From contig NZ_CP048000.1 of assembly GCF_009931695.1 (NCBI RefSeq), forward strand, positions 804,501 to 868,500: DNA of 64,000 nt. Direction: 5' to 3'. Position 1 is the stretch's first letter. Each line of letters starts with the position of its first letter. Shown piece by piece: positions 36,291 through 44,366 of this stretch. The notes beneath the pieces are model-generated. The model was not told the origin of the DNA and searched no databases. It saw only the letters and a program-made list of their open reading frames with translations. The position numbers and the translations under genes are program-made. This stretch comes from Anaerocolumna sedimenticola (lineage in GTDB: Bacteria > Bacillota > Clostridia > Lachnospirales > Lachnospiraceae).

Positions 36291-37118
36291 TTATTCCAGA
36301 TTTTTTCTGTCTGTGATACTGCAGGCAGCTATTTCATAATCAATCAGTTCCTGTATCGTTGGATTCTCACCACAGATTGCACAAGATTTATCGGATGCAA
36401 GTTTTATTTTTCGGAATTCCATCTTTTTTGCATCATAAGTTAGTAATTGTCCTGTCAGAAGGTTTCCTACACCGGTTATATATTTGATAACTTCCGTAGC
36501 TTGAATAGTACCGATCACTCCTCCCATAACACCTAAAACACCAGCCTGCTGACATGTGGGAACCGCATCCGGAGGCGGTGGATTCTTAAATACGCAACGG
36601 TAACAAGGACCTTTCTCCGGCACATAAGTCATGGTCTGTCCCTGAAATCTTATGATTCCTGCATGAGAAAATGGCTTTTTTAACATAACACAGACATCAT
36701 TGATTAAAAATTTAACAGGAAAATTATCTGTTCCGTCAAGTATAAAATCATAATCCTGATCCTTTATAATATCCTTAATATTATCCGCTGTTGCTCTTTC
36801 CTGATATGTAATAACATTAACATCGGGGTTAATGGCATTGATACTTTCTTTTCCTGAGATAACTTTTGCCTTACCTACATCTTTACTGCTGTGGATAACC
36901 TGTCGCTGTAAATTGGATAAATCAACGATATCCCCATCAACCAGACCGATGGTTCCGATACCGGCAGCTCCCAGGTAAAGGGCCGCCGGTGCACCCAAAC
37001 CACCGGTTCCAATAATCAGTACTTTTCCGTTCAACAGCTTTTCCTGGCCTTTTACGCCAATATCTTCAAGGATGATATGCCTTGAATAACGTTCAAGCTG
37101 TGCATTTGTAAACTTCAT
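36291..37118 (-). CDS. ThiF/MoeB/HcyF-like E1 adenylyltransferase
   Basis: The 275-residue protein begins RYSRHIILEDIG and has the nucleotide site IGTGGLGAPAALYLG, the DGDIVDLSNLQRQ metal/ATP loop, DGTDNFPVKFLIND, and two zinc CxxC pairs (CYRCVF and CAICGE). It would adenylate the C-terminal Gly of the carrier encoded downstream to prime it for sulfur transfer. A free Cys in PTCQQAG may form the acyl-disulfide or be catalytic. Being in the operon with the carrier rather than with thiazole or molybdopterin genes favours the Hcy/Cys pathway. Confidence 0.92.
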   Translation of the reverse strand: MKFTNAQLERYSRHIILEDIGVKGQEKLLNGKVLIIGTGGLGAPAALYLGAAGIGTIGLVDGDIVDLSNLQRQVIHSSKDVGKAKVISGKESINAINPDVNVITYQERATADNIKDIIKDQDYDFILDGTDNFPVKFLINDVCVMLKKPFSHAGIIRFQGQTMTYVPEKGPCYRCVFKNPPPPDAVPTCQQAGVLGVMGGVIGTIQATEVIKYITGVGNLLTGQLLTYDAKKMEFRKIKLASDKSCAICGENPTIQELIDYEIAACSITDRKNLE

Positions 37119-37158
37119 ATTTTCCTCCCATTCCTGCGTATTTTATACGCAAAGGTAA

Positions 37159-37530
37159 CTAGACCTTTCTGTTTATGATATTTCTGACCAGAATTGCAAG
37201 CTGGTGAAGGTTTTCTTTTAAAAGGTAAGCGCAGCACCCATTTTTCATGGCCAACTTTATGCTTTCCGGTGAAACATCTTCTGAAACTATGATAAAAGGA
37301 GTACGGGGTGATATTTTATTTCTTGTAAATAAAGCCTGGATAGCATTAAAATGAGGTGTCGAATTATCCGATAAAATAATATCCCATTGTTGTTTTAGCG
37401 CACAAATCATGGATTCCTCACTGCTCACAAACTGACTTTCAACAATGAAACCTCCCCGTTTCAGCTCAAGAACATTCAAATCTGCTATATACTTAAATTC
37501 TTCAATAATTAGAACTCTGATATCCTGCAT
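37159..37530 (-). CDS. Stand-alone response-regulator receiver domain
   Basis: The 123-residue protein has only a receiver fold: VLIIEEF for the acidic pair, DIILSDNSTPHFNA with the likely phospho-accepting Asp, FIIVSEDV, and CCAYLLKENL with the conserved Lys. There is no output domain. The acidic pocket reads EE in place of the usual DD or ED. It lies inside the sulfur-carrier operon, between the E1 and TusA-like genes. A role in signalling with the kinase at 39407-40164 is possible. Confidence 0.8.
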   Translation of the reverse strand: MQDIRVLIIEEFKYIADLNVLELKRGGFIVESQFVSSEESMICALKQQWDIILSDNSTPHFNAIQALFTRNKISPRTPFIIVSEDVSPESIKLAMKNGCCAYLLKENLHQLAILVRNIINRKV

Positions 37531-37564
37531 GACAAACCCCTTTCACCCTTATATTTCAAGCAGC

Positions 37565-37816
37565 TCAATCTGCCATCCCACCCTTTATTACTTCTAAGGT
37601 ATAGGTGCCGTCCTGATTCTTATTCAGGCTTATAATCTTATGCTTCTCATTTTTTAAACTTCTGGGTACATTCTGTACCGGTTCCCCGTCATTTAATTTA
37701 ATCTGTAGTATCTGTCCCTTTTCCAATTCTTCCAGCGCTACTTTCGTTTTTACAAAAGTTATGGGGCAGACCACATCGGTAATATCTACAAATCCATCCG
37801 GTCGTCTAGTACTCAA
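37565..37816 (-). CDS. TusA/SirA-family sulfur-transfer protein
   Basis: The 83-residue protein carries the family's catalytic Cys in VVCPITFVKTKVALEELEKG, with CPIT in place of the more usual CPxP, and ends in the typical LEVIKGG. It likely relays persulfide sulfur. It overlaps the sulfite reductase gene by four bases and lies beside E1 and carrier genes, matching the sulfide-capture clusters seen in other anaerobes. Confidence 0.88.
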   Translation of the reverse strand: MSTRRPDGFVDITDVVCPITFVKTKVALEELEKGQILQIKLNDGEPVQNVPRSLKNEKHKIISLNKNQDGTYTLEVIKGGMAD

Positions 37817-38679
37817 CTTATTACCTCCTCTATTTTTTCCTTAAGTTTATCGATTCCTATCCGGTCTATGGTAAAGCGAAAACGTTCTCCCTGTCTGCCG
37901 TATTCTTTAAAAAAATCAATTGCCGTATCAATTACCTGGAATAAAGTCTCTTTTTCGGTTATCAAAGGTATTAAAGATTCTCCCGTGGTTATGGTATTAC
38001 CGAACAGACCTCCAAAAGATGTAATATAACCGCTTGCTCCGGTCCAGTTATCCATAGGGCAGGATTTTATACATTTTCCGCAATATACACATTTATCCTT
38101 CTCAAACTCCAGCTCTTGCGTTTCTTGATTCACCCGGATACAATCAGCCGGACAGACTGCTTCACAGACACCGCAATAGGTGCAGTTTTCTTCCTCCCAT
38201 TCCGGTAATATACCGCCTTTAATACCTATGTCATTTTCTTCTGCTTTTAAACAGTTATTTCTGCATCCGGTAATTCCGATTTTAAATTTATGAGGCAGGT
38301 CTTTTGCAAAATATTTTGCATCCAGCTCCTTTGCAAGAATACTGGTCTCAATAAGTCCGCTTAAGCAAATACCGTTTCCCTGACACGCCGTGATAGTTCT
38401 TACCCTGGGGCCGCAGGCACCTGGCTGTAATCCCACTTCTGCCAATTCAGCTTTCACTGTATTGATATCCTTAAAATCAATAAACGGTATCTCTATTCCC
38501 TGCCTGGAAGTCATATGTACATAACCCTGTCCATACTTATCTGCAATTTCACTTATTTTCGCTATTTGTCCGGCTTTTAATTGTCCTCCGACCACCCTAA
38601 GGCGCAGCGAAAATTTTTCTTCCTGTTTCTGTCTCATGAAACCGCCTTTTTTCAGTTCCTTATACGCCTGTTCATCCAT
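37813..38679 (-). CDS. Siroheme-type sulfite/nitrite reductase with two ferredoxin clusters
   Basis: The 288-residue protein has the siroheme-[4Fe-4S] motifs TACQGNGIC and GITGCRNNC, and two ferredoxin [4Fe-4S] motifs CTYCGVCEAVCPADC and CVYCGKCIKSCP. It is about half the length of a full NirA/CysI, as in AsrC-like anaerobic sulfite reductases. It would reduce sulfite to sulfide in the cytoplasm. It is the first gene of the operon, upstream of TusA, E1 and carrier genes, which could take up the sulfide. Nitrite cannot be excluded as substrate. Confidence 0.88.
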   Translation of the reverse strand: MDEQAYKELKKGGFMRQKQEEKFSLRLRVVGGQLKAGQIAKISEIADKYGQGYVHMTSRQGIEIPFIDFKDINTVKAELAEVGLQPGACGPRVRTITACQGNGICLSGLIETSILAKELDAKYFAKDLPHKFKIGITGCRNNCLKAEENDIGIKGGILPEWEEENCTYCGVCEAVCPADCIRVNQETQELEFEKDKCVYCGKCIKSCPMDNWTGASGYITSFGGLFGNTITTGESLIPLITEKETLFQVIDTAIDFFKEYGRQGERFRFTIDRIGIDKLKEKIEEVIS

Positions 38680-38996
38680 AACTTACCCTCCTTAATTACA
38701 GTACTCTGCCTATTATGCAGCTGATTATGTTTTTCATTATAAAATGTCAAATCTTATCTGACAATGAGACTATCTTTAGGTTTTGGCCAGAGAATCTTTA
38801 GCATTTGCAAACGGAAATTGACTTTACGAAATAACATATTTAATATTGACAGAAAGAAGAACTCATTATATAGTTAAACTATATTATTCCTATAAGATTA
38901 CAGGGTATAAATATAAGAACTTTAATGGATTGTTCTCTGGCGTCAGTATTCTATTTAAGACGATAAAATAATAATTATTGATACGAGGGAATTTAT
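38680..38996. promoter_or_regulatory. Divergent control region between sulfite reductase and JAMM genes
   Basis: On the minus strand TTGACA followed by an AT-rich -10 lies about 40-70 bases before the reductase gene. On the plus strand there are two candidates: TTGACT (38818-38823), 17 bases, TAATAT (38841-38846); and TTGACA (38846-38851), 17 bases, TATAGT (38869-38874). A palindrome ATATAGT-TAA-ACTATAT (38868-38884) covers the second -10. A weaker version of the 17-bp box (CCAGAGAATCTTTA, 38787-38800) sits 17 bases before TTGACT. Confidence 0.55.
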
Positions 38997-39410
38997 ATGA
39001 TTATTTTTAGCGAAAAACAGATTAAAGCTCTATTTACATACTGCATTGAGGGATTACCCAATGAATGCTGTGGTTTACTTGCAGGGATTATTGAAGACGG
39101 GATTAAAACTGTCACCCACATTTTTTATTTAAAAAATACGGACCAAAGCCCGGAACACTTTTCTATGGACATCAAAGAACAGTTTCAGGTAATATCCCAG
39201 ATTCGTAAAAATAATTTACAGTTAGTCGGAAATTTTCACAGCCATCCGTCAACACCATCCAGACCTTCTGCAGAAGACATCCGCCTGGCCTTTGACCCAA
39301 ATTTGAGTTATGTTATCATTTCTTTACAGGAGAGGGAAAACCCGGTTATTAACAGTTTTAACATCAAAGACAGTAAAGCTGGTAAAGATCAATTACAAGT
39401 TATGGAGTGA
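38997..39410 (+). CDS. JAMM/Mov34 metalloprotease (Mec/HcyD-like)
   Basis: The 137-residue protein has the complete JAMM zinc motif: Glu23 in LPNECCGLL and HSHPSTPSRPSAED, that is HxHx7SxxD. Bacterial members trim the C-terminus of ThiS-like carriers or cleave their thiocarboxylate adducts. The carrier at 36045-36251 ends GGGK and needs such trimming. The stop overlaps the GTG of the kinase gene by four bases, so it is co-translated with it. It lies divergent from the sulfite reductase operon. Confidence 0.9.
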   Translation: MIIFSEKQIKALFTYCIEGLPNECCGLLAGIIEDGIKTVTHIFYLKNTDQSPEHFSMDIKEQFQVISQIRKNNLQLVGNFHSHPSTPSRPSAEDIRLAFDPNLSYVIISLQERENPVINSFNIKDSKAGKDQLQVME

Positions 39411-40164
39411 GAAAGATAGAAACTTTTGAAAATAATAAAAAAGCAGAAAATGAAATATATATATCCGCAAATCATAACAGTGATCTGAGAATCTTTAACT
39501 CCAGTATCTCCCACGAGATCAAAGCTCCGATCCGGGCAATCGATGGTTATGCCAGAATATTTCTGGAAGACTATGGGACCGATACGGATAAAAACGGTGT
39601 AGAACTTATTGAAAATATCAGGAGTATCTGTAATGATACCCTGCTGTTAATTAATAAACTTCTTGATTACACGAAATACGCCGAAATGGATCCGATCAAA
39701 GAACCTGTGGATTTAAAAAACATAATCCAATCCGTATTTCAAAAGCTTGTGGGCAGCTATTCTCCGTCCAATACCGCGCTGCTTCAATTTGAAAGTAATC
39801 TACCGATCATATTGAGTGACCGTTTTTTGATGGAACAGGTAATTACCAATATACTATCCAACTCTCTTAAATTTACCAGAGGGAAAGAGGAAGCAGTCAT
39901 TACCGTTGGGTTCCGGTACGAAGATTCCCTTCCAATTTTTTTATAAAAGATAATGGTGTTGGTTTTGATATGAAGTTTTCAGAAAATCTCTTTGGTATGT
40001 TTCAGAGAATGCATTCTGTCGACGATTACGAGGGAAGCGGTTTAGGCCTTGCCCTTGTAAAAAAAATGATAGAGAGCCTTGGCGGAAAAGTATGGATTAC
40101 CGGTGAAGTCGGAAAAGGTGCATGTACTTACTTCACCCTAAACCAAGAAGATATATTAAAATGA
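39407..40164 (+). pseudogene. Cytoplasmic histidine kinase interrupted by a one-base frameshift
   Basis: The first frame (39407-39946) gives the HisKA box SISHEIKAPIRAIDGYAR and the N box ILSNSLKFT, then stops. The continuation in another frame gives FIKDNGVGFD (G1) and GSGLGLALVKKM (G2), ending at 40164. Adding one T to the seven-T run near 39936-39942 restores a continuous kinase of about 252 residues. It has no membrane segment or recognisable sensor domain. The damage may be real, phase-variable, or a sequencing error. The response regulator at 40258-41358 is the natural partner. Confidence 0.8.
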
Positions 40165-40257
40165 GAGACCTTACTAAGTTTATTACATAAAATATAATTT
40201 CAACTGCGTATTAACGGATATAGAATCAATGATTCGGTATTCAGAAAAGAGGTCAGC

Positions 40258-41358
40258 ATGTATAAAACTCTCATAGTAGATGATAGAGAAATCTTTTTAC
40301 TGGAATTAAAGCGAATGCATGTATGGGGAGAATCCTCCGGTTTTGAGATTTTCGGAAAAGCAAACAACGGACGTCTTGCCCTGGATTTATTACGTGAATC
40401 GACTTATGACCTGGTAATAACCGATATTCGTATGCCAATTATAGACGGCTTGCAGCTTCTTTTTGAAATAAAAAAGGAGCATCTGTGCCCCTGTGTTATC
40501 TTACTTAGCGAATACAGCGAATTTCAATATGCCCGACAGGGAATCATCTACGGTGCTTTTGATTATCTTGTGAAACCAGCCCGTGAAAAAGAACTGATTC
40601 CCCTGTTAAAAAGGGTCAGAAAACATCTGGATTCCATTCCTGTCAACAAAGCTGCCCTGTTGTCCTCCTCCGAACCAGAAGAAGATATCTGGTCCTATCC
40701 TGTTTCTGAAGAGAAATCAATACTCAACTATTTTAAAGAAAAAGATTTATCATTAATTCCTTTATTCCAGAATACCCTGGACCATATTTATGAGGCAATG
40801 AAAGACAATTTGATAAAAGCTGACTTAATGATAAAAAAATTATACCATAACATAATCTCTTCGGTATATACCGAATACCCATGGCTGTCAAATTATATCC
40901 ACATCCATTATTTTGAAGAAATAGACTATATACACGAGGGCAATTCAGACTCATTTAAATCCTTTTATATCAGAAAAATAACCTATCTGATCCAATTTAT
41001 TAATAAACTGGATCCTGCTATTCATGATAATAATCTCAAAGAAATCATTGCCTATATCCTGGAGCATCCGGAATCAGATATAAAACTAAAAGTGATGGCC
41101 GCCAAATTTTTTACCAATAACACCTATTTAAGTAATACCTTTTTTACCAAGACCGACATTCATTTTAATGATTATATTACTATGATTAAAATGTCCAGGG
41201 CGGAATATTTGTTTAAATATACGGATAAGAAAATATATGAAATCAGTTACCAGCTTGGATATAAGGATATTAACTATTTTTCAAAACAGTTTAAAAAGAT
41301 TTATGGTTTAAACCCCAAAGAATACCGGAATACAGATATCAGTGATTATCAGATTTAA
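40258..41358 (+). CDS. YesN-type response regulator with AraC DNA-binding domain
   Basis: The 366-residue protein has a receiver with the phospho-acceptor Asp in LVITDIRMPIIDG and the Lys in DYLVKPAREKE. A variable middle follows, then a C-terminal AraC pair (LKVMAAKFFTNNTYLSNTFF and IYEISYQLGYKDINYFSKQFKK) ending GLNPKEYR. It likely controls genes of this sulfur locus, and the 17-bp boxes are candidate sites. It follows the kinase gene and has its own GAGGTC site. Confidence 0.9.
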   Translation: MYKTLIVDDREIFLLELKRMHVWGESSGFEIFGKANNGRLALDLLRESTYDLVITDIRMPIIDGLQLLFEIKKEHLCPCVILLSEYSEFQYARQGIIYGAFDYLVKPAREKELIPLLKRVRKHLDSIPVNKAALLSSSEPEEDIWSYPVSEEKSILNYFKEKDLSLIPLFQNTLDHIYEAMKDNLIKADLMIKKLYHNIISSVYTEYPWLSNYIHIHYFEEIDYIHEGNSDSFKSFYIRKITYLIQFINKLDPAIHDNNLKEIIAYILEHPESDIKLKVMAAKFFTNNTYLSNTFFTKTDIHFNDYITMIKMSRAEYLFKYTDKKIYEISYQLGYKDINYFSKQFKKIYGLNPKEYRNTDISDYQI

Positions 41359-41364
41359 ACCGGA

Positions 41365-41997
41365 TTATTCACGCAGACATCCTAACTTATCATGATCCAA
41401 TACCCTGGAAGCAATCGGCAATAAGCATCCACCGGCCATATTACCAATGGCAATTACGATTATGTAAATAAAAGCTTTTCCGCTCCAGGCATTTGCCAGG
41501 GAAAAGTAAAACATGTCCGCAATACTGTGCTCATAACCCGATAATATAAATACCATAATCGGCAGTATTAATGCTAAGTGTTTTCCCACGCTGTCTTTAA
41601 TGGTCTGAAAACCGATTACTGCGATACACATCATCAATCCGCAGGATACAGCCATGATAAAAGTACTGAAGATTGTATCCGATAATTTTAACTGAACCAG
41701 TTCAGAAGTGTGTTCCACCAGCTTTACCTGTTTTGTGCCACGGTATAAATAACCCATTCCCACGGTTCCAACTGCATTTCCCAATAAAACAATTAATATG
41801 GTTAACAGGAATTTCGGCTTTTCATTGGGGATATAACATACTTTACCCGTATATAAATTCAACCCGAAGGTATAAATGGTAAATAACCCTATGGAGAACA
41901 GGAACGATCCTGCTATATGATTTTCCAAGGTCAGATAAATCGTTCCCCCAATACTGATTGCTATACCTGCCATAATTGCTTTTATAAATGTTTTCAT
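41365..41997 (-). CDS. Formate/nitrite-transporter-family channel
   Basis: The 210-residue protein has six membrane helices and the family motif GYEHSIADMFYF with the central His. It is shorter than typical FocA (about 280). FNT members carry formate, nitrite or, in Clostridioides difficile, hydrosulfide, where the gene sits beside sulfite reductase genes. The sulfite reductase here is 3 kb away, so export or uptake of HS- is a fair guess; the substrate cannot be read from the sequence. It is convergent with the response regulator gene, with six bases between the stops. Confidence 0.85.
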   Translation of the reverse strand: MKTFIKAIMAGIAISIGGTIYLTLENHIAGSFLFSIGLFTIYTFGLNLYTGKVCYIPNEKPKFLLTILIVLLGNAVGTVGMGYLYRGTKQVKLVEHTSELVQLKLSDTIFSTFIMAVSCGLMMCIAVIGFQTIKDSVGKHLALILPIMVFILSGYEHSIADMFYFSLANAWSGKAFIYIIVIAIGNMAGGCLLPIASRVLDHDKLGCLRE

Positions 41998-42172
41998 ATA
42001 CTTATTCTTCCTTTGAATTTTTGTCTATAAATTATTGTCTTTTAATTTCGATCTTTTAATTTCTGTCTTATATTTTATCTTTAGATTTCTGTATAAGATC
42101 CGCTAATCAAACCACGACACATTATATCATAGCATCTTTAAAAAATATATATGAAATATTTACATGATAATA

Positions 42173-42823
42173 TTAATCAATAATCATTTCCAATATTTTA
42201 TCAAATATTTCCTTTTTCAAAATGGTATTATGGCCGGATACACAAAATTCAAAATCCAGATTTTTATATTTCTTTAAAGTTTCCATATATACAGATTTTT
42301 CACACTCTAAGCCAGGAATCAACTCTTCCATTGTATCACCGATATTGTCACCTGCATTTATTACGTTATCAACTTCGTCCAACACACTTATGGAATCTTT
42401 GGTATGCCCCGGTGTATATAAAATCCGGATTCCATCTTCAGGAAAATACAATTCATTCTCAAATGTAAGGTTGGGAAGATACTTGTTGGTTTCACCATGA
42501 AGATACTGAAACCTCTTTTGTAACATATCCTCCCAATTTTGATCCATACGCTCTCTGCACAAATAATGGGATATTATAATAGAGTCACCCATCATATGGT
42601 TACCCCATATATGATCCCAATGAAAATGAGTATTAATCACTATTGTTGGTTTCTTATCCTCTTTTATGTAGTTTATTACCGGTAAGATGCTAAGAGAGCC
42701 TAACCCGGTATCAATGATGTAATTATACTTATCTCCTAAAATCAGGTGAAGATTAAGATCCCAACCGTCCGGAATGTTATAAGTAAATATGATATTTCTG
42801 CTTTTTATTTTATTAATCTTCAT
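42173..42823 (-). CDS. Metallo-beta-lactamase-fold hydrolase
   Basis: The 216-residue protein has the metal site INTHFHWDHIWGN (HxHxDH), TPGHTKDS and a later Asp in NAGDNIGD, with CVSGHNT giving the last His. It resembles glyoxalase II-like hydrolases. The substrate is unknown. It is a lone gene between the FNT gene and lysC. The 2-kb surroundings hold only AT-rich gaps and a terminator. Confidence 0.85.
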   Translation of the reverse strand: MKINKIKSRNIIFTYNIPDGWDLNLHLILGDKYNYIIDTGLGSLSILPVINYIKEDKKPTIVINTHFHWDHIWGNHMMGDSIIISHYLCRERMDQNWEDMLQKRFQYLHGETNKYLPNLTFENELYFPEDGIRILYTPGHTKDSISVLDEVDNVINAGDNIGDTMEELIPGLECEKSVYMETLKKYKNLDFEFCVSGHNTILKKEIFDKILEMIID

Positions 42824-42981
42824 AATGTTTTCTCTTTCATTAGAAATGATAAAAGAGATCTGGCTTGCCAGACTCTAGCGCTGACGCTGTTACTTTAGTG
42901 ACAATATACATCTGGCGCGTCATGTGCATCCTGCCTTGCTGACTATTTATCTTATAGGATTCCATTACCTATAAGCTAAAA

Positions 42982-43030
42982 GCCGGAATCTTCGAAAGTA
43001 AAATCAATTTCCAAAGGTCCCGGCTTTTTA
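42982..43030 (-). terminator. Intrinsic terminator of lysC
   Basis: On the minus strand AAAAAGCCGGGA pairs with TTCCGGCTTTT around a roughly 30-base loop, eight bases after the lysC stop. Confidence 0.7.
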
Positions 43031-43038
43031 TATTAAGC

Positions 43039-44247
43039 TTAATTTAAGCTGAATTTATCATGAACCGCTCTCATTGCTTTTTCAACATAAATTTCATCGA
43101 TTAATACTGTAACTCTGATTTCGGAAGTTGAAATCATTTTAATGTTTACACCAACATCATATAATGCTTCAAACATTTTGGCAGCTACACCGGCGTTGGA
43201 CATCATACCGGCACCAACGATGGACACTTTCGCTACGGATTTCTCCACATCAATCTTCTGGCATTTTAAACTTCCCTGTCTGTGACGCTCTAATATTCGG
43301 GCAGCTTCCTCTAAACTGTCTTCCGATACGGTAAAGCTGATGTCCTTAGTACCGTCACGTCCAACGGATTGAAGAATAATATCTACATTAATATTATATT
43401 TTGCCAGGTGATTAAATAATTTAAAAGCTACTCCAGGTTGATCCTCTAATCCAATCACTGCAATACGGGCAGTATTTTTATCTGCAGCTACGCCGCTAAT
43501 AAGCATTTTCTCCATTTTAACTTCCTCCTTAACTACGGTTCCTTCTGATAAATTTAAACTTGAACGTACGACTAACTGTACTCCATATTTTTTTGCCATT
43601 TCTACTGATCTGTTGTGTAATACTCCTGCACCTAAAGAAGCAAGCTCTAACATTTCATCATAGGTTATTTCATCTAATTTCTTAGCATTCGGTACAAGTC
43701 TCGGATCAGCTGTAAATACTCCGTCGACATCGGTATAAATTTCACATGCATCGGCATTTAGAGCTGCAGCAAGTGCTACTGCTGTTGTATCAGAGCCGCC
43801 GCGGCCAAGAGTGGTATAATCATCAAATTTATTAATACCTTGGAATCCGGTAATAATAACTACCTTTTTATTTGCAAGTTCATTTCTGATTCGTTCGGAA
43901 TCAATTCTCTTAAGCCTTGCGTTGCCATATACGGATGTAGTATGCATTGCAACCTGAAATGCATTTAATGATACAGCCGGTACTCCTAAGGAATCCAAAG
44001 CCATTGCCATTAAAGATACGGAAATCTGTTCTCCCGTTGTTAACAGCATATCAATTTCTCTTTTTGATGCATAAGGGTTAATCTCCTTCGCCTGGGCTAA
44101 CAGGACATCTGTTTGTTTTCCCATAGCAGATAATACAACCACCACCTCGTTGCCCTTTTTATAATCTTCAATAATTCTACCCGCAACATTAAAAATTCTT
44201 TCCTTATCGGCTACTGATGTTCCACCGAATTTTTTAACAATAAGCAT
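43039..44247 (-). CDS. lysC: Aspartate kinase
   Basis: The 402-residue protein has the kinase start KKFGGTSVAD, GRGGSDTTAVALAAAL, and two C-terminal ACT domains (IAVIGLEDQPGVAFKLF and VSIVGAGMMSNAGVAAKMFEA). It phosphorylates aspartate at the head of the Lys, Thr and Met pathway and is likely feedback-controlled through the ACT domains. It is followed by a terminator and lies downstream of the apgM-type and hom genes on the same strand. Confidence 0.96.
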   Translation of the reverse strand: MLIVKKFGGTSVADKERIFNVAGRIIEDYKKGNEVVVVLSAMGKQTDVLLAQAKEINPYASKREIDMLLTTGEQISVSLMAMALDSLGVPAVSLNAFQVAMHTTSVYGNARLKRIDSERIRNELANKKVVIITGFQGINKFDDYTTLGRGGSDTTAVALAAALNADACEIYTDVDGVFTADPRLVPNAKKLDEITYDEMLELASLGAGVLHNRSVEMAKKYGVQLVVRSSLNLSEGTVVKEEVKMEKMLISGVAADKNTARIAVIGLEDQPGVAFKLFNHLAKYNINVDIILQSVGRDGTKDISFTVSEDSLEEAARILERHRQGSLKCQKIDVEKSVAKVSIVGAGMMSNAGVAAKMFEALYDVGVNIKMISTSEIRVTVLIDEIYVEKAMRAVHDKFSLN

Positions 44248-44366
44248 ACGCTGCCTCCTATATTAATTTTCGCTTGCATCTGTAGGTTAATCCAACAGAT
44301 AATTTTGCTTATATTTGTTCTTTTGAACCGTAGAGACTGAATAGCCACAATTAACTTTTGTAAGAA

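Noticed and set aside
36045..37118. Thiazole (thiS/thiF) or molybdopterin operon
   Set aside because: No thiG, thiH, moaE or other thiamine or molybdopterin gene is near, while sulfite reductase, TusA and JAMM genes are.
39000..39410. SAM-I riboswitch in the sulfur locus
   Set aside because: None of the conserved S-box core is visible on either strand in the intergenic regions from 25 to 42 kb.
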